In this document: positions 7,955 through 14,124 of the stretch, piece after piece | Layout: the number at the start of each line of letters is the position of its first letter | How positions within the stretch are numbered: the first letter of the stretch is position 1 | DNA from: DASRWI01 sp035654655 | GTDB taxonomy: Bacteria; Bacteroidota; Ignavibacteria; Ignavibacteriales; Ignavibacteriaceae | Assembly (NCBI GenBank): GCA_035654655.1 | Contig: DASRWI010000019.1 | Coordinates: forward strand, 1 to 16,033 | Length of the DNA stretch: 16,033 bases | Direction: 5' to 3' | Translations under genes and position numbers: made by a program | Notes under the pieces: model-generated | The model's input: only the letters and a program-made list of their open reading frames with translations | Told to the model about the DNA's origin: nothing | Database searches by the model: none

Positions 7955-9748
7955 ATGAAAAAGATTCTTTCAGTTTTTGTAGTTCTGATTTGTTTCTCAA
8001 CCTTTGCGCAAAATCTTGAAGTTGTAAATGCAATTTCATCCAATTCTTTAGAATCAACAAAATGGGGAAATGATGTTACAATTCTTAATGCTGAACCTAT
8101 TGGTAATTTTTCCGGGGTTCAGGGACTTAATTCAAAAATCTATCTAGCTGTTAATGATACTTCAGCAACTACTAACTTAGGACTAGTCATTCTAACATCA
8201 ACTAATGATGGAGAAAATTGGTCATTATACCCAAGTGGTATTCCATACCGCGGAATATTTCAAAAAATTAAATTAGTTAGAAGCGGATTAGATTCGATAT
8301 ATTGCTTTTTCCAGGTGGAAAATGAACTATACTCCTGGAACATAGCTTCATCAAGTTTGTATTTTGTTTTAGGTTCAGTAAAATCATTTGATGTTACAGC
8401 ATTATCCAATGGTAACATTCATATTATGTTTGATACTTTAGGTAAAAATACAATTTATAAATGGGGTTCTATAAATGGAGGAGTATCCTGGGTAAAAGGA
8501 ACTTCAATTACATCTAATGGCGCTTATCCCACAGTAACTTCAGGAGGTACTCCAGATACATTAATTGTTAATTATTGGGGACCTGTTGTAGCTGTTGATT
8601 CAAGTTTATCTATAGTTAGAGCTTTTAGATATAGAGAATCAACAACAACTCCCGGATTGCTGCAATATCTTTCTCCTTCTTTAGATTTAGCATTTGATAC
8701 AACTCAGCATAAAGATGAATATATGTCTGCTTACCAAAATGGAGAAGCCTGGTTTGTTTATACAAAAGGAAATCACGGTACAAGAGATATACATGCTAAA
8801 ATAAGTACTAATAATGCTGTATCATATCTTGATTCATTTGTTCTTGCCTCCAATCCAAATGTAGATGAATATTGGTTTGATATAAAAACAAAACCATTTG
8901 GATTTGATTTAGTTTACTTTAGCGATAGCACAAATCCTGGTCCTGTAAGCAATGATAAGCAAATGTTATATGTTAGAAGTGTGAATAATGGTTCTAATAC
9001 ATTCGATGAACCAAAAAAGATAAGTAATAATCCACCATTTTATTCAGCAAAAAATTATAAGCCACAAATAATTGAACTCCCATATTCAGGAAATGATTTC
9101 GGTGTGGTTTGGGTAGCTGATGTAAGCGGACAAAAAAAATTAGCGTGGGATAGAGGTTTCGCTGTAGTTCCTGTGGAATTGACATCATTCACAACATCAT
9201 TGAAAGATGGTATTGTTTATTTAAATTGGTCAACATCTACTGAAACTAACAATATTGGTTTTGATGTTGAAAAAAATATTAATGGTGTATGGGATAAAAT
9301 AGGATTTGTTAAAGGTAATGGTACTTCCACTGAATCCAAATATTATTCATTCATTGATGATATTAAAAATTTATTATCAAACTTAATTTCATATAGATTA
9401 AAACAAATAGATTTGGATGGTTCTTTTAATTATTCAAATATAGTTGAAGTTGAGAATTCAGTCCCATCAACTTTTTCTATTTCTCAGAATTACCCCAATC
9501 CATTTAATCCTGTTACAACAATAAATTATTCACTTCCTGTGCAAAGTTTTGTAAAATTATCAGTACATAATATTCTTGGAGAAGAAATAAAATTATTAGT
9601 AAACGAGAATTTAAGTCAAGGATATCACGAAGTTAATTTTAATGCCTCATCTTTACCATCAGGATTATACCTGTATAAAATTGAAGTATCACCTGTTAAT
9701 TCAGGAGCAGGGTTTACATCAGTTAAGAAAATGATGTTAATGAAATAA
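7955..9748 (+). CDS. Type IX secretion system cargo protein with sialidase-like repeats and C-terminal sorting domain
   Basis: A 597-residue secreted protein. The start is firm: AAGGAG at 7944-7949 sits five bases before an ATG that opens the signal peptide MKKILSVFVVLICFSTFAQ. Residues about 25-395 contain repeated strands of the BNR/sialidase-propeller style (LTSTNDGENWSLYPSG, WGSINGGVSWVKG, AKISTNNAVSYLDSF), but no catalytic sialidase residues can be assigned. Residues about 403-498 are an FN3-like module (VPVELTSFTTSLKDG, SYRLKQIDLDGSFNYS) that commonly precedes sorting domains in Ignavibacteria. Residues about 503-597 are the sorting domain: ISQNYPNPFNPVTTINYSL, then YHEVNFNASSLPSGLYLY. 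This tail directs export through the type IX machinery, none of which is in the window. The protein is likely surface-attached or released; its ligand is unknown. The gene appears to be its own transcription unit. Confidence 0.9.
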   Translation: MKKILSVFVVLICFSTFAQNLEVVNAISSNSLESTKWGNDVTILNAEPIGNFSGVQGLNSKIYLAVNDTSATTNLGLVILTSTNDGENWSLYPSGIPYRGIFQKIKLVRSGLDSIYCFFQVENELYSWNIASSSLYFVLGSVKSFDVTALSNGNIHIMFDTLGKNTIYKWGSINGGVSWVKGTSITSNGAYPTVTSGGTPDTLIVNYWGPVVAVDSSLSIVRAFRYRESTTTPGLLQYLSPSLDLAFDTTQHKDEYMSAYQNGEAWFVYTKGNHGTRDIHAKISTNNAVSYLDSFVLASNPNVDEYWFDIKTKPFGFDLVYFSDSTNPGPVSNDKQMLYVRSVNNGSNTFDEPKKISNNPPFYSAKNYKPQIIELPYSGNDFGVVWVADVSGQKKLAWDRGFAVVPVELTSFTTSLKDGIVYLNWSTSTETNNIGFDVEKNINGVWDKIGFVKGNGTSTESKYYSFIDDIKNLLSNLISYRLKQIDLDGSFNYSNIVEVENSVPSTFSISQNYPNPFNPVTTINYSLPVQSFVKLSVHNILGEEIKLLVNENLSQGYHEVNFNASSLPSGLYLYKIEVSPVNSGAGFTSVKKMMLMK

Positions 9749-9760
9749 AATAATTTATAA

Positions 9761-9793
9761 AACAATCCGGTTAAATGCCGGATTGTTTTTTTT
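9761..9793. terminator. Strong bidirectional intrinsic terminator between convergent genes
   Basis: A perfect ten-base-pair stem, AACAATCCGG (9761-9770) with CCGGATTGTT (9778-9787), and a seven-base loop. Six more T follow on the plus strand, and T-rich sequence follows on the minus strand. It serves the type IX cargo gene (stop 9748) and the convergent sigma factor gene (stop codon beginning at 9795). Confidence 0.9.
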
Positions 9794-9794
9794 A

Positions 9795-10517
9795 TTAATT
9801 AACAAACTTGCTTTTGCTCAATATTATATCGAAAACATTTTTAACAATAACATCGCAGCGTACTAAATTAAAGTTAAATATTTCATCAGCATGATAATAA
9901 CTGCTTAATTCTTCCCTTAGCATTTTTTTTGCTCTATTCAATCTGACCTTAACATTAGTCTCTGATAATTTCAACGATTGGCTGGTTTCCTGAATGCTCA
10001 TTCTTTCGACTTCACGCATAATAAAAACTGTTCTATATTTTTCAGGAAGTTTATTCAAAGCAGCTTCAAGTAATTCTTTTAATTCATTATTAATAGTTTT
10101 AGTGTATGGTGTATTCATTTCTATCATCTTTATATGAGTGTGAGTTATTATTGAATCATCCTCATCTTCCTTATCAAAAAAGGAGTTATCGAATCTTTTT
10201 CTAAAATTCAATCTTTGTAAAGCTTCGTTAATAAATATTCTCGTAAGCCAGGTAGCAAACGAAGCTCTAAATTGAAATGATGAAAGTTTTTCATAAGCTT
10301 TTACATAAGTAAACTGCATAATATCCTCAATTTCCGCATCATCATTTTTAAAGAATCCTCTTCCGATTCTATAAAGCCGCTGGTTAAATCTGCGCATAAT
10401 CGCTTCATATAGAGCTACATTACCGGAAAGAACTTCTTTAATAATGGCTTCATCTTTTAGTGTTACATCTTCTTTTTTCATTTCCTGTACCTTGACTTTT
10501 TTCAATTGGATAAACAT
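9795..10517 (-). CDS. ECF-type sigma-70 family RNA polymerase sigma factor
   Basis: A 240-residue sigma factor with only regions 2 and 4. Region 2 spans about 27-107: LYEAIMRRFNQRLYRIGRGF, then DIMQFTYVKAYEKLSSF (region 2.2 core contact) and FATWLTRIFINEALQRLNFRK (promoter melting and -10 recognition). Region 4 spans about 147-205: LNKLPEKYRTVFIMREVERM, then a helix-turn-helix with SIQETSQSLKLSETNVKVRLNRAKKML. After region 4 comes a tail, FNFNLVRCDVIVKNVFDII, seen in one ECF subgroup whose members are not paired with a classical membrane anti-sigma; no anti-sigma gene is adjacent here. An ATG at 10481 (MKKEDVT) is an alternative start, but AGGA lies almost against it. The gene diverges from the DoxX-family gene across a palindrome-rich spacer, suggesting linked or autoregulated expression. 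Confidence 0.92.
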   Translation of the reverse strand: MFIQLKKVKVQEMKKEDVTLKDEAIIKEVLSGNVALYEAIMRRFNQRLYRIGRGFFKNDDAEIEDIMQFTYVKAYEKLSSFQFRASFATWLTRIFINEALQRLNFRKRFDNSFFDKEDEDDSIITHTHIKMIEMNTPYTKTINNELKELLEAALNKLPEKYRTVFIMREVERMSIQETSQSLKLSETNVKVRLNRAKKMLREELSSYYHADEIFNFNLVRCDVIVKNVFDIILSKSKFVN

Positions 10518-10529
10518 AATTTTAAAAGG

Positions 10530-10543
10530 TTACAAACTTGTAA
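10530..10543. promoter_or_regulatory. Palindromic candidate operator between the sigma factor and DoxX-family genes
   Basis: TTACAA-AC-TTGTAA, a dyad with perfect six-base arms, sits 12 bases upstream of the sigma factor ATG in the 107-base divergent spacer. It is nested in wider inverted pairs: GTTACA (10529-10534) with TGTAAC (10555-10560), and AGGTTA (10527-10532) with TAACCT (10567-10572). Further right, CCTAT (10570-10574) and ATAGG (10584-10588) also pair. This layout fits a dimeric regulator site or overlapping promoters, but no binding protein can be named. Confidence 0.4.
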
Positions 10544-10624
10544 AACAAAGCACATGTAACATTTTATAACCTATCCCAATCAAATAGGTAAAAGCAATTA
10601 AGATTTTTTTGAAAGGTTAATAAA

Positions 10625-11065
10625 ATGGCACTTATACACGCACAAACCCATAGTGGTTTCGAAATAAAGGAATCAGAACCGGTTTCTTACAACAAAAGAA
10701 TTGTTAATATAAAAAATCTATTAACATTAACTTATGTAATTATCCCTATTGCAGCCGGTGTCGATAAGTTCCTTAACTTGCTCACAAACTGGACAAAATA
10801 TTTAAGCCCTTTCGTAACGAATAATATACCTATTAGTCAAAATGTATTTATGATGATTGTGGGAGTTATCGAAATTACTGCCGGCTTTATTGTAGCACTT
10901 AAACCAAAAATTGGTGCTTATGTGGTTATGGCTTGGTTGATAGCAATTGCATTGCAGCTTCTATTTTCAGGAATGTATATGGATGTTGCAGTGAGAGATT
11001 TAGGTCTTGCTGTGGGGGCATATGCACGTGCAAGATTAAATGGATATAAATACACTAACGACTAA
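10625..11065 (+). CDS. DoxX-family small integral membrane protein
   Basis: A 146-residue inner-membrane protein with about four helices. It has a soluble N-terminal stretch (about 1-28), then segments near 30-48, 74-92, 96-115 and 120-136. The order GVDKFLNLLTNWTKYLSP after helix 1, VGVIEITAGFIVALKPKIGAY in the middle, and the closing RDLGLAVGAYARARL is typical of the DoxX/DoxD-like four-helix family. The family is loosely linked to thiosulfate oxidation or to oxidative-stress membrane complexes, and most members are uncharacterised. AAAGG (10612-10616) lies eight bases before the ATG. It is divergent from an ECF sigma factor gene, which hints at stress-regulated expression, and its transcript ends at a hairpin about 30 bases after the stop. 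Confidence 0.85.
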   Translation: MALIHAQTHSGFEIKESEPVSYNKRIVNIKNLLTLTYVIIPIAAGVDKFLNLLTNWTKYLSPFVTNNIPISQNVFMMIVGVIEITAGFIVALKPKIGAYVVMAWLIAIALQLLFSGMYMDVAVRDLGLAVGAYARARLNGYKYTND

Positions 11066-11097
11066 ATTTTTCTCCTCTCTCCTTATATATATATAAG

Positions 11098-11128
11098 CCC
11101 ATCCTTACCTCGGGATGGGTTTGTTATT
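11098..11128 (+). terminator. Intrinsic terminator after the DoxX-family gene
   Basis: CCCATCC (11098-11104) pairs with GGATGGG (11113-11119) around an eight-base loop, followed by TTTGTTATTTA. It lies about 30 bases after the stop at 11065. Confidence 0.82.
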
Positions 11129-11183
11129 TATCATCTAATAGAATTACCTAATAGGAATCACCTTCTTTATATGATTTATTTAT

Positions 11184-11196
11184 TAAGCTATAGTAT
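11184..11196 (+). promoter_or_regulatory. Shared CTATAG element upstream of the 61-residue membrane protein gene
   Basis: TAAGCTATAGTAT is the exact reverse complement of the sequence at 11475-11487. Its palindromic core CTATAG (11188-11193) begins 33 bases before the ATG at 11221, and the second copy has exactly the same spacing to its gene. It may be a -10-like promoter element or a regulator site. No convincing -35 or Bacteroidota -33 TTTG box is seen. Confidence 0.4.
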
Positions 11197-11220
11197 TAAA
11201 AATTATATTGTTGAGATAAT

Positions 11221-11406
11221 ATGTATAACTTCTTATTAAATAGTAAATATATATCGGTAATTCTTATCCTTTTAACATCCGTTTTATTATTCCCCGGATG
11301 TGAAATTATAGGAGGTATATTTAAAGCAGGCTTGTGGGTAGGCATCATAATAGTTGTACTCATAGTAGCCTTGATAATGTGGATTATGCGAAAGACGAGA
11401 ACATAA
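11221..11406 (+). CDS. Small membrane protein with lipoprotein-like N terminus (61 residues)
   Basis: A 61-residue protein of unknown function. Residues 11-26 are hydrophobic and end at FPGC (C27), an imperfect lipobox. Then come EIIGGIFKAGLWVG, a second hydrophobic helix (about 38-55), and the basic end MRKTRT. The CE(I/V)IGGIFKAG core recurs in small Bacteroidota proteins, some of which databases misname as phosphatidate cytidylyltransferase; this protein is far too short for that enzyme. The reading is supported by tight flanking signals: a GAGAT motif upstream of the ATG, a conserved upstream element at 11184-11196, and a terminator beginning six bases after the stop. It is therefore a monocistronic, probably expressed gene. 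Confidence 0.7.
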   Translation: MYNFLLNSKYISVILILLTSVLLFPGCEIIGGIFKAGLWVGIIIVVLIVALIMWIMRKTRT

Positions 11407-11411
11407 ATGTA

Positions 11412-11437
11412 AGCCTTTCATTTGAAAGGCTTTTTAT
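11412..11437 (+). terminator. Intrinsic terminator after the 61-residue protein gene
   Basis: AGCCTTTC (11412-11419) pairs perfectly with GAAAGGCT (11424-11431) around ATTT, followed by TTTTATT. The stem starts six bases after the TAA at 11404-11406. Confidence 0.88.
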
Positions 11438-11474
11438 TCTTAAATCAACTTTTATCAATTTAATTTATGTAAAT

Positions 11475-11487
11475 ATACTATAGCTTA
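11475..11487 (+). promoter_or_regulatory. Shared CTATAG element upstream of the DUF6448 gene
   Basis: ATACTATAGCTTA is the inverted copy of the element at 11184-11196. Its CTATAG core (11478-11483) begins 33 bases before the ATG at 11511, the same distance as at the upstream gene. This matching distance supports 11511 as the true start and suggests common control of the two genes. Confidence 0.4.
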
Positions 11488-11510
11488 CTTTTTTAATTAT
11501 GAGGAAATAT

Positions 11511-12104
11511 ATGAGAAAAACAAAATTAGTTGGGTTATTTACATTTATTATTTTAATAACCTTTTTTGCATTTACTAATCTTTCTGCACACTGTGATGGT
11601 ATTGATGGTCCAGTTGTAAAAGCTGCAAAAAAGGCATTAGAAGAGAATAATATAAATTATGCTTTGATCTGGGTTAAGAAAGAGCACGAAGACGCAATCA
11701 AAAAGTCTTTTGAAAATACTTTAAAAGTCAGAGTTCTTTCTCCGGATGCAAAAGAATTAGCAGATATGTATTTCTTTGAAACTCTGGTTAGACTTCATCG
11801 CCAGGGTGAAGGTGAAATGTATGCCGGACTAAAACCATCAGGTACTGACATTGGTAAAGCTATTCCTGCAGCGGATGAAGCCATTGAAAATAATGATATC
11901 CATAAACTTCACGGAATTGTTCCTACAAAGGATATGAAAGAAGTTGAAGGTTTGTTTAATAAGGTAATGAGTAAAAAGAATTTTGATGTGAACAATGTTG
12001 AAGTTGGCAGAGAATATGTTGAAGCTTATGTAAAGTTTATACATAAAGTTGAAGTAACCTCAACCGGAAAAGAAGAAGAGCATAAAGAAAAACACGTACA
12101 TTAA
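11511..12104 (+). CDS. Secreted DUF6448-family protein
   Basis: A 197-residue exported protein of the DUF6448 family, recognised by HCDGIDGPVVKAAKKALE followed by NYALIWVKKEHEDAIKKSF, KELADMYFFETLVRLHRQGEGE, YAGLKPSGT and DFDVNNVEVGREYVEAYVKF-type blocks (here starting NFDVNNVEVG). Family function is unknown. The signal peptide ends NLSA; cleavage after that Ala would leave His-Cys-Asp as the mature N terminus. The C terminus (EEEHKEKHVH) is also His-rich, so metal binding is conceivable. The ATG at 11511 is preferred over 11499 because GAGGA sits five bases before it and its distance to the upstream CTATAG element equals that of the preceding gene. Starting at 11499 would add only MRKY. A terminator follows 24 bases after the stop. 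Confidence 0.85.
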   Translation: MRKTKLVGLFTFIILITFFAFTNLSAHCDGIDGPVVKAAKKALEENNINYALIWVKKEHEDAIKKSFENTLKVRVLSPDAKELADMYFFETLVRLHRQGEGEMYAGLKPSGTDIGKAIPAADEAIENNDIHKLHGIVPTKDMKEVEGLFNKVMSKKNFDVNNVEVGREYVEAYVKFIHKVEVTSTGKEEEHKEKHVH

Positions 12105-12128
12105 TAATTAATTGAAGGATATTTTATA

Positions 12129-12154
12129 AAGCAAGCCTTGGCTTGCTTTTTTTT
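12129..12154 (+). terminator. Intrinsic terminator after the DUF6448 gene
   Basis: AAGCAAGC (12129-12136) pairs with GCTTGCTT (12141-12148) around CTTG, running into a T tract that ends near 12154. It lies 24 bases after the stop at 12104. Confidence 0.88.
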
Positions 12155-12190
12155 CATCTGTGAAACCCAGGAAACAAGTAAAACAATAAA

Positions 12191-12220
12191 CGAGCTTGCG
12201 ACCCCATGCTTCGCTCGCAA
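12191..12220. repeat. Imperfect hairpin unit 1 of the repeat block
   Basis: Two alternative stems share the same bases: CGAGC (12191-12195) with GCTCG (12213-12217), and TTGCGA (12196-12201) with TCGCAA (12215-12220). On the reverse strand it reads CATTGCGAGCGAAGCATGG, like the widespread GCGAGCGAAGC repeats. Confidence 0.5.
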
Positions 12221-12251
12221 TGGCCACACACAAACTGTCATCCAGAGGGAA

Positions 12252-12281
12252 GTCCTCCGCCTTGAGCGGTGCCTTTAGGAC
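12252..12281. repeat. Imperfect hairpin unit 2 of the repeat block
   Basis: The outer stem is GTCCT (12252-12256) with AGGAC (12277-12281). The inner stem is CCGC (12257-12260) with GCGG (12266-12269) around CTTGA. The unit is preceded by TGTCATCC and followed by GGGATCTCT, which match the ends of GTCATCC...GGATCT-type repeats. Confidence 0.5.
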
Positions 12282-12329
12282 GACCGTAGGGATCTCTGAC
12301 ATAGTGATGTTAGAATGTTTTGCTTCGGG

Positions 12330-12369
12330 CTTCTCGGTACATCCCTCACTTCATTCGGGACACTCGAAG
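12330..12369. repeat. Imperfect hairpin unit 3 of the repeat block
   Basis: CTTCTCGGTACATCCC near 12330-12345 is imperfectly complementary to GGGACACTCGAAG (12357-12369), with TCACTTCATTC in the loop. The reverse strand reads CTTCGAGTGTCCCGAATGAA, a familiar intergenic-repeat wording. Confidence 0.5.
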
Positions 12370-12449
12370 ACCCTTTCGCTTTTTGTGTAATTATGTTTTT
12401 AATAAAGGCAGAGCTTTTTACGATGACTAACGATAACGAAAAAATATTT

Positions 12450-13037
12450 TTATTTACTTCTAATAACAAAAAACATTATTACCGTTGCTGCACTTACTGT
12501 AATTGCAAGTACAGGCTCCCACGCTGAAGTAAAGAAATTATCTTCCGGTATTTCACTTCTTGTAAAAGGATAGTTTCTGTTTTCAAGCTGTGTTAACTCT
12601 TCAACCTCAATTGTATCTATCAAAGTATAGTTGAAAGCTTTATAAATATTATCGCTACTCAATAAGTAATCCCCGGATAAAGTAATTTTTCTTTCAGTAT
12701 AAAAACTACCAAAAAGATTTTTCTTGAAAGTATTTATGTATTCTGTTTTAATTTCTTTAATTGAATAATTAAGAAGATTAAAATCATTTGTCGCACCTGA
12801 ATCAGGAATAACATATTTATTCAATTTAGAAGTAAAATAATTTTCAAAAACTGAATAGTCAGGAGATTGGTTGAAGTTAATTTTGATTTTTGAATTTTCA
12901 TTAAGATGCGATTGAATATCTAAAACTGTGGAATCGATTAGTTGATTTACCAAATCAAAATTCTTTTTTGTTTGACAAAAAGAACTTAGTTGAGTTATAA
13001 AACATAGTAATAAAACAACCGCAAGTTTATAATTCAT
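12450..13037 (-). CDS. Hypothetical exported protein with a C-terminal membrane helix
   Basis: I do not recognise a family. From the ATG at 13037 the protein has 195 residues: a signal peptide (MNYKLAVVLLLCFITQLSSFCQ), a soluble middle of mixed helices and strands (LVNQLIDSTVLDIQSHL; IKTEYINTFKKNLFGSFYTERKITLSGDYLL), and a single C-terminal hydrophobic segment ending MFFVIRSK, preceded by a TSAWEPVLAITVSA stretch. Signal plus tail helix suggests a protein anchored at its C terminus with the body outside the cytoplasm. An upstream in-frame ATG at 13073 was not used: it lies inside the terminator hairpin of the htpX gene and would put 12 basic and aromatic residues before the signal peptide. 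The gene ends next to the repeat block, and no terminator was found for it. Confidence 0.7.
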   Translation of the reverse strand: MNYKLAVVLLLCFITQLSSFCQTKKNFDLVNQLIDSTVLDIQSHLNENSKIKINFNQSPDYSVFENYFTSKLNKYVIPDSGATNDFNLLNYSIKEIKTEYINTFKKNLFGSFYTERKITLSGDYLLSSDNIYKAFNYTLIDTIEVEELTQLENRNYPFTRSEIPEDNFFTSAWEPVLAITVSAATVIMFFVIRSK

Positions 13038-13054
13038 TATGTAAGATTTTAATT

Positions 13055-13086
13055 TAAAAAGAAGGCGGTACATTAATTTACCGCCT
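13055..13086 (-). terminator. Intrinsic terminator after htpX
   Basis: Read on the minus strand, AGGCGGTA (13086-13079) pairs perfectly with TACCGCCT (13070-13063) around an eight-base loop, followed by TCTTTTT. It starts nine bases after the htpX stop, so the downstream hypothetical gene probably needs its own promoter or readthrough. Confidence 0.85.
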
Positions 13087-13094
13087 ATTAATAT

Positions 13095-13946
13095 TTATCT
13101 TCTGCCTTCTGCAATTTCTGTCAAACGTTTAATTCTTTCTTCAACAGGTGGATGTGTTGAAAATAGTTTCATCATACCTGCTCCTCTTAAAGGATTAACT
13201 ATAAACATATGAGCAGTTGCAGGACCCGAATGGTCTACAGGTTTAATCTGATTCATATTGGAAATTTTTCCTAATGCAGAAGCTAATGCTAGTGGATTTT
13301 GAGAGATATCAGCACCACCTTTATCAGCATTAAATTCTCTTCCTCTTGAAATTGCTAACTGCAATAATGTAGCAGCAATAGGAGCAACAATCAGCATAAC
13401 GAGGGAAGCAATTCCCCCTCCATCATCATCATCATCACTTCTTCCGCCAAATATCATAGCCCATTGAGCCATCTGAGCAATATAAGTTATAGTACCAACG
13501 ATAGTTGCAGCGATAGTACCAATTAAGATATCTCTATTTTTAACGTGCGCTAATTCGTGAGCCATTACTCCAGCAAGTTCTTCGTTATTTAATCCCCTTA
13601 GAATTCCTGTAGTTGCAGCAACTGCAGCGTGACTAGGATTTCTACCTGTAGCAAAGGCATTTGGTGTAGCGTCATCAATTATATAAACCTTAGGCATAGG
13701 AAGATTTGCATTCTGCGTAAGCTGCTCAATCATATCATAAAACTTAGGTGATTCTTCCCTGGTTACCTGTTTCGCTTTGTACATTGCAAGTACTATTTTA
13801 TCAGAAAACCAATAAGAACTAAAATTCATTGCTAAAGAAAATACCAACGCTATAGTCATACCTGTTCTACCCCCAAGTAGATTACCTACAAAGAGGAATA
13901 ATACCATCATTAAAGTCATTAGAAATACGGTTTTAAGCGTATTCAT
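13095..13946 (-). CDS. htpX: Membrane zinc metalloprotease HtpX (M48B)
   Basis: A 283-residue inner-membrane protease of the usual HtpX length. Two N-terminal membrane segments (about 5-22 and 27-45) are followed by the M48 domain: PKVYIIDDATPNAFATG (85-101), the zinc motif HELAH (130-134), two further hydrophobic segments (about 140-167 and 180-200), and the third zinc ligand E204 in RGREFNAD. The tail STHPPVEERI (263-272) is typical. HtpX degrades misfolded membrane proteins in envelope stress. Between the last two segments is the acidic loop SDDDDDGGG (170-178), encoded by a run of GAT codons. AGGAGA lies about six bases before the ATG, one of the clearest Shine-Dalgarno sites here. It is monocistronic, with a terminator nine bases after the stop. 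Confidence 0.95.
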   Translation of the reverse strand: MNTLKTVFLMTLMMVLFLFVGNLLGGRTGMTIALVFSLAMNFSSYWFSDKIVLAMYKAKQVTREESPKFYDMIEQLTQNANLPMPKVYIIDDATPNAFATGRNPSHAAVAATTGILRGLNNEELAGVMAHELAHVKNRDILIGTIAATIVGTITYIAQMAQWAMIFGGRSDDDDDGGGIASLVMLIVAPIAATLLQLAISRGREFNADKGGADISQNPLALASALGKISNMNQIKPVDHSGPATAHMFIVNPLRGAGMMKLFSTHPPVEERIKRLTEIAEGRR

Positions 13947-14124
13947 TAATTCTCCTATTTTTTATAATAATTTATGTAAAGATACTTTCAATTTCAACAA
14001 TTATTACTATCAAAAGAAATACTTAGTTCCTTTTTATTTGTATTATAATCTTTGCAGAAAGTGTCACAGAATGCTATTTCCATTATAGGCAATTTTACAG
14101 TAATTGATATTCAAAGGTTAATAA

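Larger units (their letters stand above)
12186..12380. repeat. GC-richer block of imperfect palindromes, probable dispersed intergenic repeats
   Basis: This part of the gene-free stretch 12105-12449 is visibly GC-richer than everything around it (about half G+C by eye). It contains at least three hairpin-prone units in a row: 12191-12220, 12252-12281 and 12330-12369. The wording (TTCGCTCGCAATGG, TGTCATCCAGAGGGAAG, CCCTCACTTCATTCGGGACA) resembles the GTCATTGCGAGCGAAGC / GTCATCCTGAGC-type intergenic repeats scattered through many bacterial genomes. Short open frames exist on both strands, but they are full of repeat-style wording (SFGTLEDPF, VPNEVRDVPRSPKQ) and lack start signals, so none is called. 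From 12380 to 12449 the sequence returns to AT-rich, with nothing recognised. Copy number cannot be tested inside the window. Confidence 0.6.

Noticed and set aside
11221..11406. The name phosphatidate cytidylyltransferase for the 61-residue protein.
   Set aside because: The real enzyme is several times longer with many helices; this protein shares only the small-protein wording that some databases carry under that name.
11838..12044. A minus-strand open frame inside the DUF6448 gene, and similar antisense frames inside the chrA, trehalose, type IX cargo and polyketide synthase genes.
   Set aside because: All are antisense or out-of-frame shadows of well-supported genes and have no start signals or recognisable protein features.
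12186..12380. CRISPR array or insertion sequence in the repeat block.
   Set aside because: There are no regularly spaced identical repeats, no transposase frame, and no terminal inverted repeats with target duplications.
12108..12527. Four overlapping open frames of 64-70 codons on both strands.
   Set aside because: They lie across the palindromic repeat block or antisense to the 3' end of the hypothetical gene. They lack ribosome-binding signals and read as typical translated-repeat wording, not as protein.
11461..13986. TAATTTATGTAAA-x-ATACT found twice (11461-11479 and 13968-13986), differing at one base.
   Set aside because: About one such near-match is expected by chance in an AT-rich window of this size, and the two copies have different orientation and distance to genes.
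14037..14053. TTTGTATTATAATCTTTG considered as a Bacteroidota promoter (TTTG / TAnnTTTG) for the polyketide synthase operon.
   Set aside because: The spacing between the two boxes is far too short and the -7 box has a mismatch. A TATAAT is present but without a usable -35.
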